Made by a program: the position numbers and the translations under genes. Under the pieces are notes generated by a model, which was not told the DNA's origin, ran no database searches, and saw only the letters and a program-made list of their open reading frames with translations. Shown here one piece after another: positions 1 through 10,900 of a stretch of DNA of 64,000 nt (positions within the stretch are counted from its first letter, which is position 1; every line of letters starts with the position of its first letter). Source of the stretch: Astur gentilis (taxonomy: Eukaryota > Chordata > Aves > Accipitriformes > Accipitridae); contig NC_064899.1 in assembly GCF_929443795.1 (NCBI RefSeq), positions 15,339,501 through 15,403,500 of the forward strand. The letters run 5' to 3'.

Positions 1-540
1 TTCCCAAATCCAATTAGCTCTGTATGCTAGATTTACAATCCCAGACTTGAAAAGATGATCCTTATTTGATGACTAAAGTCCCATGAGCCATGGCCATCAA
101 GGGGATACTAGAAAAGATGTGATTAAGTTGCAAAATATTTCCTAAAAAGTAATCATACACAAGATCTTACAACCAATGCAGATGATACTATTTCCTGCCA
201 TACAGACACTACTGTGGAATAGATATTACCCCATAAAAATAAATTTCTGGACTATTTTATGAATACTCCTATTTTCTTTCAATTAAACTGCTGGTATGCC
301 CTCACAGCTAGGGATGAGAAGACTGTAGCAACCCACCAGTTTCTTGTGCAAAACAGCAGTTCTCCATATTGCTAAACCCATGAAAACTTGAAAACATTTT
401 GCAGAACTCAACGTACAGAAAAACTCAGGAATTTCAAGAATTATATTCTATACACAGGCAAACTTATTTAAACTGAAGTTAGAATTGCAACAATCAGTAG
501 TTTATCCGCATGCTACTTTACAGATAAACCTGGTTTACCT

Positions 541-611
541 TGACCAGCTCTGAGCAGGGGGTTGGACCAGAGATGATCAGAGACCCCCTTCCAGTCTCAG
601 TTATTCTATAA
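541..611 (+). mobile_element. CR1 LINE 3'-end fragment (sense)
   Basis: The segment runs from a CTGAGCAGGGGGTTGGACC block through a GATGATC block and CCCTTCCAGTCTCAG to TTATTCTAT. This is the characteristic 3' end of avian CR1 elements, which finish in repeats of an ATTCTATG-type octamer. Only about 70 bp are recognisable, and small insertions (for example the extra bases around GACCAGAGATGATC) show that it is old. CR1 copies are usually 5'-truncated like this one. The 5' limit is uncertain. Confidence 0.85.
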
Positions 612-1439
612 GGCTTATATATCAATGCTCCTCATGGTATTAGTCTTTAAGAAAACGTCTAGTTTCACTGCGGTATTTGTTTCATCAGGAATTTCTCAAA
701 GTCCTTGTATCATAACAAAAAAATTTCAAGATAGTGTTAATTGAGTCTGCCTAACTTAAGGGCTCTTAACTAAATTCAATAGTGCACTGTGAGTGTCCAG
801 TTGCATATATTCATATTTTCTCCATGTCATTTCTAATAGAGCAAACTAGAGCAGTCTAGTCTTTCTGATGGAGAATTTCAACTTCCAAGTCTCTATTGCC
901 TGATAGACTAATGCTTGGGTTAAGAAACAAGCAACCAAAACTTCATCCACAAATTAAAATAATAGCTCAAATATTTTTGCAAATTTAACACGTGCAAAAC
1001 CACCATGGTCACTTGAACAAAGCTGTTTTTTGTATGTGGAAATTCCCTTTTAATTATAAGTACCTTTTAAAGACACAGAAGAATACAAGAAAAATGTTTC
1101 TTCCATCCCCTTATGAAGTTATGAGCATTACTGTGAATGTTTAAATATTAAAAATGAATGCCTCCTTTCTGGAATGGAGATTGTCAGGTTGGACTGGAGC
1201 ACCCAGAATAGGGGAAACAGTTCCTTCCTCTTATCGTCACTTCTTTCTAAGTGATCCCATCTGTGGAGGTAGATGACAAATGTCACAAACCCCAAGGCAT
1301 TTCAAAGAGAAAAGAATGGCATAAGAGAGAAGAGAACATAGGCACTGTGGTACCACATCAGTTCAAGGATCCATCTTTTCCAGTCTGTTGTCCCCACCAC
1401 CGGCCACCAGCAGTTCCTCAGGGAAAGGGAACATGAATA

Positions 1440-1690
1440 TGACAGACACGTATACATCCTTCTGCTGGAATGGCTCCTCTGCTTCCAGTGACCGCAAATT
1501 TTTGGCAACTTCAGGGCCATGTAGCCACAACCATACCACCATTTTAACAGACTTGATTAATTTGTCTGACCCCTGTTTGAACTCATCTACCTGCTGGCCT
1601 CCCCAGCATGCTGTGGCAATGAGTTCTACCATATATATGTGTGCTTTGCACTTGTTTTGAACTCTCAAGCTTGATGGCTAATCATTTTGC
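1440..1690 (-). mobile_element. Diverged CR1-type LINE fragment (antisense)
   Basis: The plus strand reads through a GACTTGATTAATTTGTC block, TTTGAACTCATCTACC, GCTGGCCTCCCCAGCATG, CTGTGGCAATGAGTTCTACC and then TTTTGAACTCTCAAGCTTGA. I recognise this order from an amniote CR1-related LINE family. In that family a similar antisense segment ('...CTGTGGCAATGAGTTCCAC...') corresponds to the 'gcaacctgttccac' part of ordinary CR1. The element would lie on the minus strand with its 3' side to the left. The family name is not certain and the boundaries are approximate. It explains the roughly 90-100-codon open frames found here on both strands, which should not be read as genes. Confidence 0.55.
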
Positions 1691-2140
1691 TTAGACCTTG
1701 TGAAACAGTAGAACCAGTAAAAAAAAGTAATTCTATTTTTATTTTCCTCAGAAATATTTTTCTCTTGGGAGAGCTTTCAAGTGATAAGTTCCTTATGGAA
1801 AGATTCCTTCCTTTGTGTACAAATATCCAGGTACCAGGAGGGAGGATAACAGCCTACACCAGAAATACTCAACCAATTGACATCCATGCGGTCAGCAGCA
1901 GAGAAAGCAAGACTAATAAGTGACATAATTTCTGAACAGGCTGCGAAAGCACCTCGATACCTGCAACCGATCCAACAGTAGAAACTGGTTCAAGTAGGAA
2001 AAGGTGACCTGCCTGACTGCTCTTACTATTATTAAGGCAGAGTCTTTCAGAGTGCCCACCTGCATCTAGTTACCTCACTCTGGTTCAGAAAGTCTACTGT
2101 ATTTGAGTGGACGTTTGGAATAAATACAGCGTGACCTTGC
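1691..2140. other. No recognisable feature
   Basis: Mixed-composition DNA between a CR1-type fragment and an open-frame patch. It contains no homopolymer run longer than six and no microsatellite, and I recognised no coding similarity in it on either strand. Confidence 0.5.
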
Positions 2141-2310
2141 GTGGTGAGCTCCAGAGTGTGGTGGCTCACAGGCAAAGGAAAGCATCCTTCAGCATCTTAT
2201 TTATGGTGTCTATTTGGTCTTGTATCCTGTGAAGCTCGGTGCTGGGGACTGCCACAGAACCAGCAGGAAGATGATACTGGGTCACCCGATGGTTTTGCCT
2301 TCCAGGAATT

Positions 2311-2670
2311 TCACATGCAACTTAAAATTGTTACAGGCCTGTCTGGCCTGCACTGAACTGTGATTTGCAGGGGACACCACTTATGTGTCAGTGAGGAAAG
2401 AAATTTGGTTATTTTCTTGTGTTCATTGGTCACCTCTGCTATCATGAGAGTGCTTGATGAGGAAGGCAGTCTGACCCACACAAGACAGACACTTTTTGTG
2501 GCAAGATTTGGCCGTTTTGCCCTTGCAACTGCATCCATGGAACTTGATTTCCTCCCAAACACATCCAAGTGCTTGAACTTTTTGTCCTCTGGCATACTCG
2601 TAAACGTTGATTCTTCTCGTGCAGCCAGCGCTTCAACAGAATCAGAGTCGGAGCATATGCAAAAGCATTC
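2311..2670 (-). other. Unassigned open reading frame stretch
   Basis: On the minus strand one frame is open for 120 codons. A stop lies just upstream (2671-2673) and the first methionine is at 2593-2595. The segment has a cysteine-containing start (ECFCICSDSDSVEALAARE) followed by a lysine/arginine-rich stretch. The plus strand is also open over 2360-2746. I recognise no family. The local base composition is more balanced than in the AT-rich surroundings, which by itself lengthens open frames. It could be an old transposon piece, an unknown exon or chance. Confidence 0.2.
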
Positions 2671-2760
2671 CTACTCTGATAAAGCCACGTGGTATTTTCT
2701 CAACCCATTCAGTGGCTCCTGGTGTAGTGGCCACCACTGCTACTAAACAAGTCATGCTGT

Positions 2761-5700
2761 ATCTGGTATTTGTTTGTTTTAGAAAATGGCAATTATAGCT
2801 AACCCCAAAGACAAGAGATTTTTTTGAAGATGGCTATTGTTTCAAAATCCACATGGTAAACAATTGGTATAAATTACTTCTGAATTTTTTTTAAATGGGC
2901 TTGGTGCTGATTTACCAGAGCTGAGGCCATTGTTTATCCCAGCACCAGTCAAACTGAGCAGTCAAAAGGGATTTTCTCAGATAATAAAAAAAATGGTGAC
3001 AACTGTGGTTGCACCACAGGCTTTCATTGTTCTTCCAGACCAAAATTATAGTCAGAAAAAAACCACCTGCCCTTACTTGCACAGACATAAGGAAGATTAG
3101 TGGTAGACTTCATACTAACATAGTCTCTGAAGTTTTCCCCTGTTGTTTCACTGCTTACAGGACTGGTAACTATTTGTGAAAGAGCAACTTTCTAAACCAT
3201 ACCCACCTACAACCATGGAACATCTGGAGCAGGTGGGAAGCTCAGTCTTGCGGTTCCCTTAGGTTGAAGGCTCCCTACTGACAACATCTGTCCAGAAAGA
3301 GAAACAGACGGCCAACTTCTCCAGACTTCTCTGCCCACCTGACCTGATGTTCTTCACACCAGTCTTTTGGGAAGATTTAAAACAGGCTGATAAAATCCCC
3401 TGGGTAAATTAGAGAGTTAATTACATGACAATACTTCTCGGTCATAAACATTGGGCTTAATCACTGGAGCTCTCTACATACTTGCACTAAACAAAGCAGA
3501 CCCATAGAAAATGCATTATCCTCAAGATACTACATTTGCTAATTTGCTGGACAATTCCAGGGTTAATTAACAACTTCTTGCCATTTCTGAAAGCAGTTTG
3601 ACAGATTTTTCCAGGCACTCTGACACTGCCTACAGCAAATCTATGTGAGGTGCAATATCTACTGCTCACAAGAAAAAAGCAAAAGCTCTCAACTCAGCAA
3701 GAATTATGTTGCTTAAAAAATAAATAAAAAAAATAATCTTACAAACTGGTGCAGAGAATCTTCTCTACAAATCAGCATTTACAGACTAATATTTCTCACT
3801 TTGTTGCAAGCTCACAATCCAATCAATCATTACATTAAAATGTACCAGCAAGGAAAAAATATAAAGAAGTAGAGTTAGCCAATTAGGAATTTCTTTAAAC
3901 TACAAGGATGCAAATCAAATTTAACTAATAAGTTAGATTTTTCTAATCTTGATTTTTGAGCATGTATCTTCTTCACTCTATAAACTCATTCTTTAACTGC
4001 ATAATTAGTTATAGGAAAATTCTTTCAAGTGACATTTAAACCATTTTCCTAAGCCTAGTAGGCTTTTATGGTTATATGGTCTGCATTTGTGCTGGTAGTA
4101 ACTTCTGAAGCCGCCAATTCACTTTTACAGCAGAGTAAAGACATTAAGTTCTCACAAGTTCCTACAGATACCTGGCAACCACCTACAGGAGAAAACCAAA
4201 TTAATGGCTTCTCTGGAGGAAAGGCTACAGCTTAAGTGCAAGTCTCTCTGTTTAGCCACCAGAGAATCAATTTGGGAGAGGGAAGTTGGAAATGTTTCAA
4301 CTACAGGGTATACAAGACCTTTTAAGTGATGAGAGAACCATGATAAATAAGCCACGAGACCCAACAACACAGAAAGGCAGATTTCCTAAATTTACATGTC
4401 CACAAACTGTCTTTTAAAAAAAAAAAAAAAAAGTTCAGACAGGACAGACCAGCAATCTACCACAAAATAAGGGAGGGTGTATTCAGACTCACTGCCGACT
4501 TCCAGGTGTTCCTCCTGCAGTGGCTAGGTACCTCATCACCTACCTTTCATTCCTGGCCCCCACTTCCAGTGCCAGCTAAAACTGCCTTCTGCTGAATGCA
4601 GGGTAAAAGCCACGCAATGTGATGGTCACAAACTGCAGTCACTGCTTTCCTGCAAAGTCACACTCTAGCTTGTCCCACGGGGTGGCAAATACCTGCCCAC
4701 CTCTCTCATTTGGATACAAACCCTCTAACATGTATAAATTGGAAGCACCCACCAAAAGAGCTTGTATTTCAGCGTTACTTTCTCCCAGCTGATGTTAAGG
4801 GACATAAACTCAATTTTTTTCAGTCACAGAGGGAAATGTTGAATTGTTAAAGGATATTGTAAGAGACAGACTAAAACTTGCCCTAATTAGTACAGCCTGC
4901 CTGAGTCAATATGCAAGTGTTACGAAACTTCCCATGCAAACTGAGGAAGTTAATCTTAGAAACAGAAATTATAAATACTGTGCTTTCAACCAAAATACTT
5001 TTCCTCTGAACTTGTGATTAGGCAATTGTTTTAGGGAGAAACTTTCTCAGGAATATAGTGATAACACATTTATCATTTTCTGTGGCTTAGATGTTATTTG
5101 ACGTAATTTCTCCTTGGGTCTCGCCTTCCTACCACCTACCTAAACTCTGATGCCTTAGTTCTGCAGTGATGCCAAGTTTCCTTCCATTACTCAGGCTATG
5201 AAGAACTACAGAACAACTCCTTAAGTCGTGGTCTAGTTAAAAAAGCACAGAGCAAAATAGTCTGAGTAGATGCAATGTTTGGCTTGGCTCGTGTTACATT
5301 AATAAGTTTTCTACTTTATGTTTTTATACCTGAATAGCGAATGAATGTTTTCTCAGTCTTTGTCTTGCTCTACTTTCCTTAAAAAAAAAGATGCAGCCCC
5401 TGCACACAACACAGCCTTGAAGTAACCCTGCCAAAGAGGTACCACTCTTACATTAAAGGATCTTGAGCAGTTCGTTCATGCAAGAATCTGGCGCAGGAGG
5501 AAAGCAAAGTCGGGTCACTCTGGATCTGACAGCGGATCTTAGCTTCTTAAGTATGGGTTTCTAAGGCTAAACTCAGTCAAATGCATTGAGTAAGATGATG
5601 GCGTTCAACAGCGTCCAGTGTCCCACCTGCAGTCACTAGTTTCCTGGTAAGGGAACTGGGGAAAGGGAAGCTCTTTCCTAACTTGATAGCAAACTATCAC

Positions 5701-7148
5701 TTACAGGTCTGTTCAGTAACACCCTTTGAGAAGGCCAGAAGCAAGTACTAGTAGGCCACAGCTAATGTAAACAAATAAAACAAACCCAAAACCAAACGTT
5801 AGTCAATGTCAGACAAGAAGAAACCATCTTTTGGAGGATAAAAAGATACTGGCAGAAATTAGCAATAAATTAGAAATGATCCATTATTTTTGTAAAAGGC
5901 AAGAGGTTTCCATTTATTTCAAAACACAGTAAGACCCTTGAAGTCAGGCACCATTTAATACTAAGGTAAATGATGGGAAAGAAAACGCTACATATAAGTG
6001 CCCAGAATTTTAACACACTGCATTTGCTTTTATATCCATAAAGGACCATCTCTACACTGTTAAACTCTGAGAACATCATTTTTTACTGAATGTGTTTTGC
6101 TTCTGCTGTAAAAATGTAAGAAGGAAAAAAGTCCCTGGTATAGAGATTTGGTCTCTTTGTGCCAATAATGCTAGTCAATATTAGCATGTAAGTTTTTAAT
6201 GATTCGCTATACTGTTTGATTATCCACTCCCCAAAACCACCTTAATTAGCAGAAATATTGATTTTACAGTGTTCAGTCCTACAAGCTTAAGAAATATGAG
6301 CCGATAAACTTAGTCCTGAATAATAAAAAATCAAACTGATATAGTAATAAAATTGTAACAAAGGGAAAATGTCTTCCTGCATCTAAATTGAGTTGCAGCA
6401 GATAACATTTTGAATAATTTTAGTTTGAATCCTGCTGAGGCAATCATTTATGGAGCGCTGCCTTGCCAAGCAAGTCACCAAGTGCTCCTTGAGAGGATAT
6501 GATTGTACTGTTGCCACAAGGTACTGTCTGATTCAAAATATTCTCCCTGAAGTATAATAGAGTCATAGCACAAAGCAAACGGTGCCAAAGGTCTAGCTGA
6601 CAAGCTTTTTCTATCAAGGAGGAAAGCTACCTGGTCCAAATTCTGTTTTTAAAAAGAATGACGGAAAGTTAGTGCTTTCTTCATTCAGCATACAAAAAAA
6701 AAATCCTGTCAACAAATTTTTCCAGATCTCTAGTTAATAAAAATAAACTTTCTCCTTCTCTTTTACATGAATGGGAAATTCTGAACATCTTTTTAGTCTT
6801 AGAAACCATAGCATAGTTACAGTTAATGGACATATGTTTAAAATAGCAAAAAGAACTCCACTCTTCATAACATTAACAGATAGACTAAAGTCTGAAGGGA
6901 CGAGCATAATATGTCAATGTTACTTTCTCTTTTAAAGCAGCCACAGTATTGCCAGTAATTCCCACGATAAAGCTGTAACTATTTAAGCTACAGAACCTTC
7001 ACTTCTTTTAAATTCTACATTTGCATGAGTGTATTTGAAATAAAATGTTAGCTACCTTCTATAATAAAAGATTAAACACTCTCATTAAATGCCCAGAACG
7101 ATCATTTAATCCTGCCACTTCATGTTTTTGTAAAAAAATAGACACATT
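2761..7148. other. Plain AT-rich intron-like DNA
   Basis: No coding similarity or known mobile element was recognised. The stretch contains a short A-rich patch at about 3713-3736, a 17-A run at 4416-4432 and scattered short A/T runs. It resembles ordinary avian intron sequence. Confidence 0.6.
4416..4432 (+). repeat. Poly-A run (17 A)
   Basis: Seventeen uninterrupted A bases. No transposon body or processed transcript was recognised to its left, so this is treated as a simple repeat and not as a retroposon tail. Confidence 0.9.
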
Positions 7149-7169
7149 CCCCCAAACACCCCCCCCCCC
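7149..7169 (-). repeat. C-rich run with minus-strand G-quadruplex motif
   Basis: The plus strand has five C, then AAACA, then eleven C. On the minus strand this gives an eleven-G run (three GGG blocks separated by single G), a five-base loop and a further five-G run. It satisfies the usual G3+N1-7 quadruplex pattern. Folding and function are not shown by sequence alone. Confidence 0.8.
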
Positions 7170-7697
7170 ATTTGTTTAAAGGACCAACCTACATCACTAG
7201 GTCAGCACTCATAGAAAAGGAGGAAGCAAATGGTTTTTAAGTAAAAAGAACACATTTTAATCCATTCTTCCTTGAAAGTAAATGTATCTTTCAGGAGAGA
7301 TAAAAAGCATGTCTTAGCTGTAAGTAAGTCCTTATGTAAAGAACTAAAGTAAATAACTAAATCCTAGCTAATATTTGACAGTTGCTGCCTTATGGAAACA
7401 CTGAGGTCTGCAAGGACAGTGGCAGAATGATTAAATAGTAAAACAGTATGTCAGCTGTTGAAGAGATTAAAAACCAACAGCCTGTATAACAGCAACAACA
7501 AAAAAAGATCAACAGGACAACAGCATGCGGTGGCATCAGCATTACCAGCAACGTGTGTGTAAAAGGGGCTTTAGCTCCTATTTCAGCATCTAAGCCAGTA
7601 CCTCAATTCTCAAGCGTCCTGAGGTGTGGAAGGCAGCGAGACCTGCTAAGGTTCAGCCCATTTAACAAATTATGTTTGTCTAAACATCAACTTGGGA

Positions 7698-7732
7698 TTT
7701 TTTTTTTTTTTTCCCCCTTTTTCTTTTTAAAG
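7698..7732 (+). repeat. Pyrimidine tract ending in AAAG
   Basis: Fifteen T, five C, then TTTTTCTTTTT and AAAG form a 31-base unbroken pyrimidine tract followed closely by AG. It has the shape of a strong plus-strand splice acceptor. It may equally be a simple T/C-rich repeat. Confidence 0.6.
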
Positions 7733-7739
7733 AGATTTT

Positions 7740-7930
7740 GGGCACCGCTGGTGTTAGCAGCCAGTTCTGAACGTTGGGTGCCGGAGCATGCCCCCTCCCC
7801 GCTGCTGGAGAGCTGCAGCCCCGGGGCACCGCTGCTGGGAGGGAGCCCACGCGGAGCAGCCCCATGCTGGCCGCTCCCCGATGCTAAGGGTTAGCAGATG
7901 GCACTGTGGGTGCCTTGACACGTCCATACC
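7740..7930. other. Small CpG-dense, GC-rich patch
   Basis: Nearly 200 bases with about ten CpG dinucleotides (for example CACCGCTG, CCCGCTG, CCCGGGG, CACGCGG, GCCGCTCCCCG) within AT-rich, CpG-poor DNA. Plus and minus frames are both open across parts of it, the longest being 113 codons over 7553-7894 on the plus strand. I recognised no protein. GCTGCTGG and CACCGCTG are repeated inside. It could be an alternative promoter or exon, a conserved element or an old GC-rich repeat. Confidence 0.45.
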
Positions 7931-10900
7931 GCTTGTTATGAGTCATATACACAATGCAACACAGCCGGGACTCTAAAACAGTACCTCAGGCAGAGCATAC
8001 ACTGGCACATTTCCTTCCCGCTTGCAAGAACCGAGACTCCAGATCTTGACTCCTTTGCTTCTCCAGAAAAATGCATCACAAGCACAGTCACAACCAACTA
8101 GTGGGGCAGGCTACGGAAGGTATTAAAACCCTCCTACAACTGCGTATGTAAAAGAGATGCTCTAGGCAAGTTTTCTTATGGCTGCCCACGTCCCTTCAGT
8201 TCCACCTATGTCAGAACAGCTGTTCTAAGTCCCAGTGCAAAAGGTAAACTGGGGGCACTGCCAGTATAAGCACAACCCCGAGCAGACCTACCCTAAAAGC
8301 CATGTAATGAAGAGTTGTATGGACCGTCAGCATCAGTCAAGAGCTGATACACGCTGAGCCTCTCCCCGTTGCCAACAACAGGCAACTGTGAGAATGGCAG
8401 CCAGAGGGCAGCTAATTTGGGGAGTTTCTGGGTGATGGCTCCAGGCTAGATGAGGAACACAACTACAGCCACCCTGCCCGCTTCCTGCAGATGGTGGCTA
8501 GTGCTGGGTTGCAAGCAAGCAGCGTTGTAGCAGCTCAAGCTTTCAACAAGCTGTTTCAAAGCCTTCCTTCTGCTTGTTTTAGCTTTAGGTATGTTTTTGT
8601 TTTCCTTTCATTGACTTTATTGAGAAGATTAATGATGAAAACCAGATCTATTGGAACTCGCATCTGTATGTGGATGGCACCTTCAAAGTTCATCTAGGAC
8701 CTAGCAACAGAGTCCTTAAGGCGGCTAATAAAACTCCTAAATGCTTTATTTGAATGTATGCAGCATGCTGCTTGTACTGATCTTTAGCTATTTACCAGAA
8801 AAACCTTGACTTATGTTCCTTAATTAGTAGAATTTACTGAGAAATTAATACACGGGACAGGTAGATGCATGGACTTAATCAATAAGGCAGCAAATAATGC
8901 AAACAGAAATAAAATATTATCTACTTAAAAATAATTAGGTAAATAGATTCCTATAGAGAAAGCAGTTTTCAGGTCATAATCAGTGCGATTGTAACAACTG
9001 AAATGAACTGGGTAGTGATTTCTACTTGTTACTACAGCTTCCAATTCTCACTTTTTTAGTGTTTTATATTAAACATTGTGTAGCATTTTCAGCACTGCAA
9101 ACTTTTTTCTTAAATCAGTAATTTGGAAAAAATATGTTCAGTTCTGTAACAGCACATTTCATCATAGGTAATTCAAAACCTTTTGCCAAATGGATCAGTT
9201 AAATTTCACAAGTTTGCTGTGATGTAATGCAGTAACACCAACTTTTTTTAATCCCGACCTGGTTAAACTTTCTGGTGGAAAACTTGAGTATTTGCATGTA
9301 AACAAAAAAATATTTTTCAGCTGTCAGGTCCACTTGACATTGAGAAGAATGTTGTCAGCACTCACAAGCTACGTTTAGTTCCTGCTGATCGGATCCATGC
9401 TGCTGTCTCTGAGTCAGGATACACAGGATAAACTGATAAAATTTGAGAAATCAGAGGACCAAAGCAGTGCACAAATGACAGTGAAATGTTACTGTTTTGT
9501 CTAAAATATTCATTACCAATTATAACTTTCATCCTTACAGATTTTTCTGTTGATGTAAGTTCCTGATCCAAAGGGAGCAAGAGAACAAGGCAAAGGCTGA
9601 TAATTTCTAATATGGATGATGATTTACAACTGAACAATTGAAGACAGTGATCTGGTCAGGTCACTACTCCATTATCATTGTCCTGCTACTGAACATTCTA
9701 AGAAGATGGGTATACTTACGAGACCTTTTAAGAATGCCAGCAAGAAGCTTCCTAAACAGTATTTTCTTGCAGCTGCACAGCAACTTAGAAATGTTCTTTT
9801 GTAGTACAGCTATGACTGCAATGACATGAATACAAAGGCCTTGCAAAAGCAAGCACCAAGCAAGTAAAAAAAGGAAACAGCTTAGATGTGGACTTTCCAG
9901 GCACACAGTCCTGTCAGATCTCCTCCTCCAACCATGAAAGAAGTTAAAAAATGCAAAACAAAACTAACTTCTCCAGATTTGTCTCAAGACTTCATGCGTG
10001 GCTACTGAGTTACACACCTACACTGGCAGCTTAGACTTCCCAAATTTTGAAAACTTCCAGTTCCTGTAGAAGATGAGGCCATGGATGAATAATGCCAAAT
10101 GCTGTGCATGTGTGAGGAGATTACATACCTCACTAATTTCTCCAAACTGCACCTATTAAAGGATGATATATTGTGGACAGGAAATGGGGAAATGATTGCA
10201 TTTCTTATTAGAAATCCCTGGCTTCTCAAATGATGTGTTGTTCCATAGGGTATTATCCCAGGCAAGTAGGTAGGTATCTAATGACTAGATTTTCTTGCAA
10301 GCTCAAGTTCTTAGGCATGAGACTGATGGTTCAAAACCAGAACTTAGAGCCAAGTGGAAACACTGCCATTATTTGTCATAAAAAAAATAATATCCGTTTC
10401 TCTCAGTTATAATGTACTGATAAAACCTTCCAGTAGTCTCTCAGGTTGCAAGAGACAAAAGAAAAGTGAATACACTTTTACACTTACTTTCCCCACAATC
10501 TTTGGTGTTCGAGTGTGTACCCTAACACATTGATCCATGTCAGGAATGTAACCAAGAGGCAGTAGAAGAAACCTCTGCTGCCTCGGCTAGTTCTTGCGGT
10601 GCCAACTCACTGCATGGCTCAAGCGGCTCAAATGGGTCCTCTGTCGTTAATCTTCTGGTATCATGAAAAATATGCTGGAGGACAAGGACATGTAACATGT
10701 TCTATGCTCCTGGTCTCCAGATTCATTTTATGCTTTGCCGTTATCCAGCATCAATCCAAATTACAATAAGGTGGACATACAGTTATTAATTCATAAAATT
10801 CAAAACTAACAACATGCAAACATTTATAAAAGACACAGGTGTGGAGATAAAAGAAAAACCACAATTAACCTGTCTCCACTGAGGTAGGTTATATCAAAGA

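Noticed and set aside
1540..1600. Minus-strand segment reading V-DEFKQGSDKLIK after a CAG, resembling the DKLI part of the LYRM4 last exon.
   Set aside because: Only four residues agree, spacing from the acceptor is off by one residue, the GQLYST portion is absent, no pyrimidine tract precedes the CAG, and the region is better explained as a CR1-type fragment.
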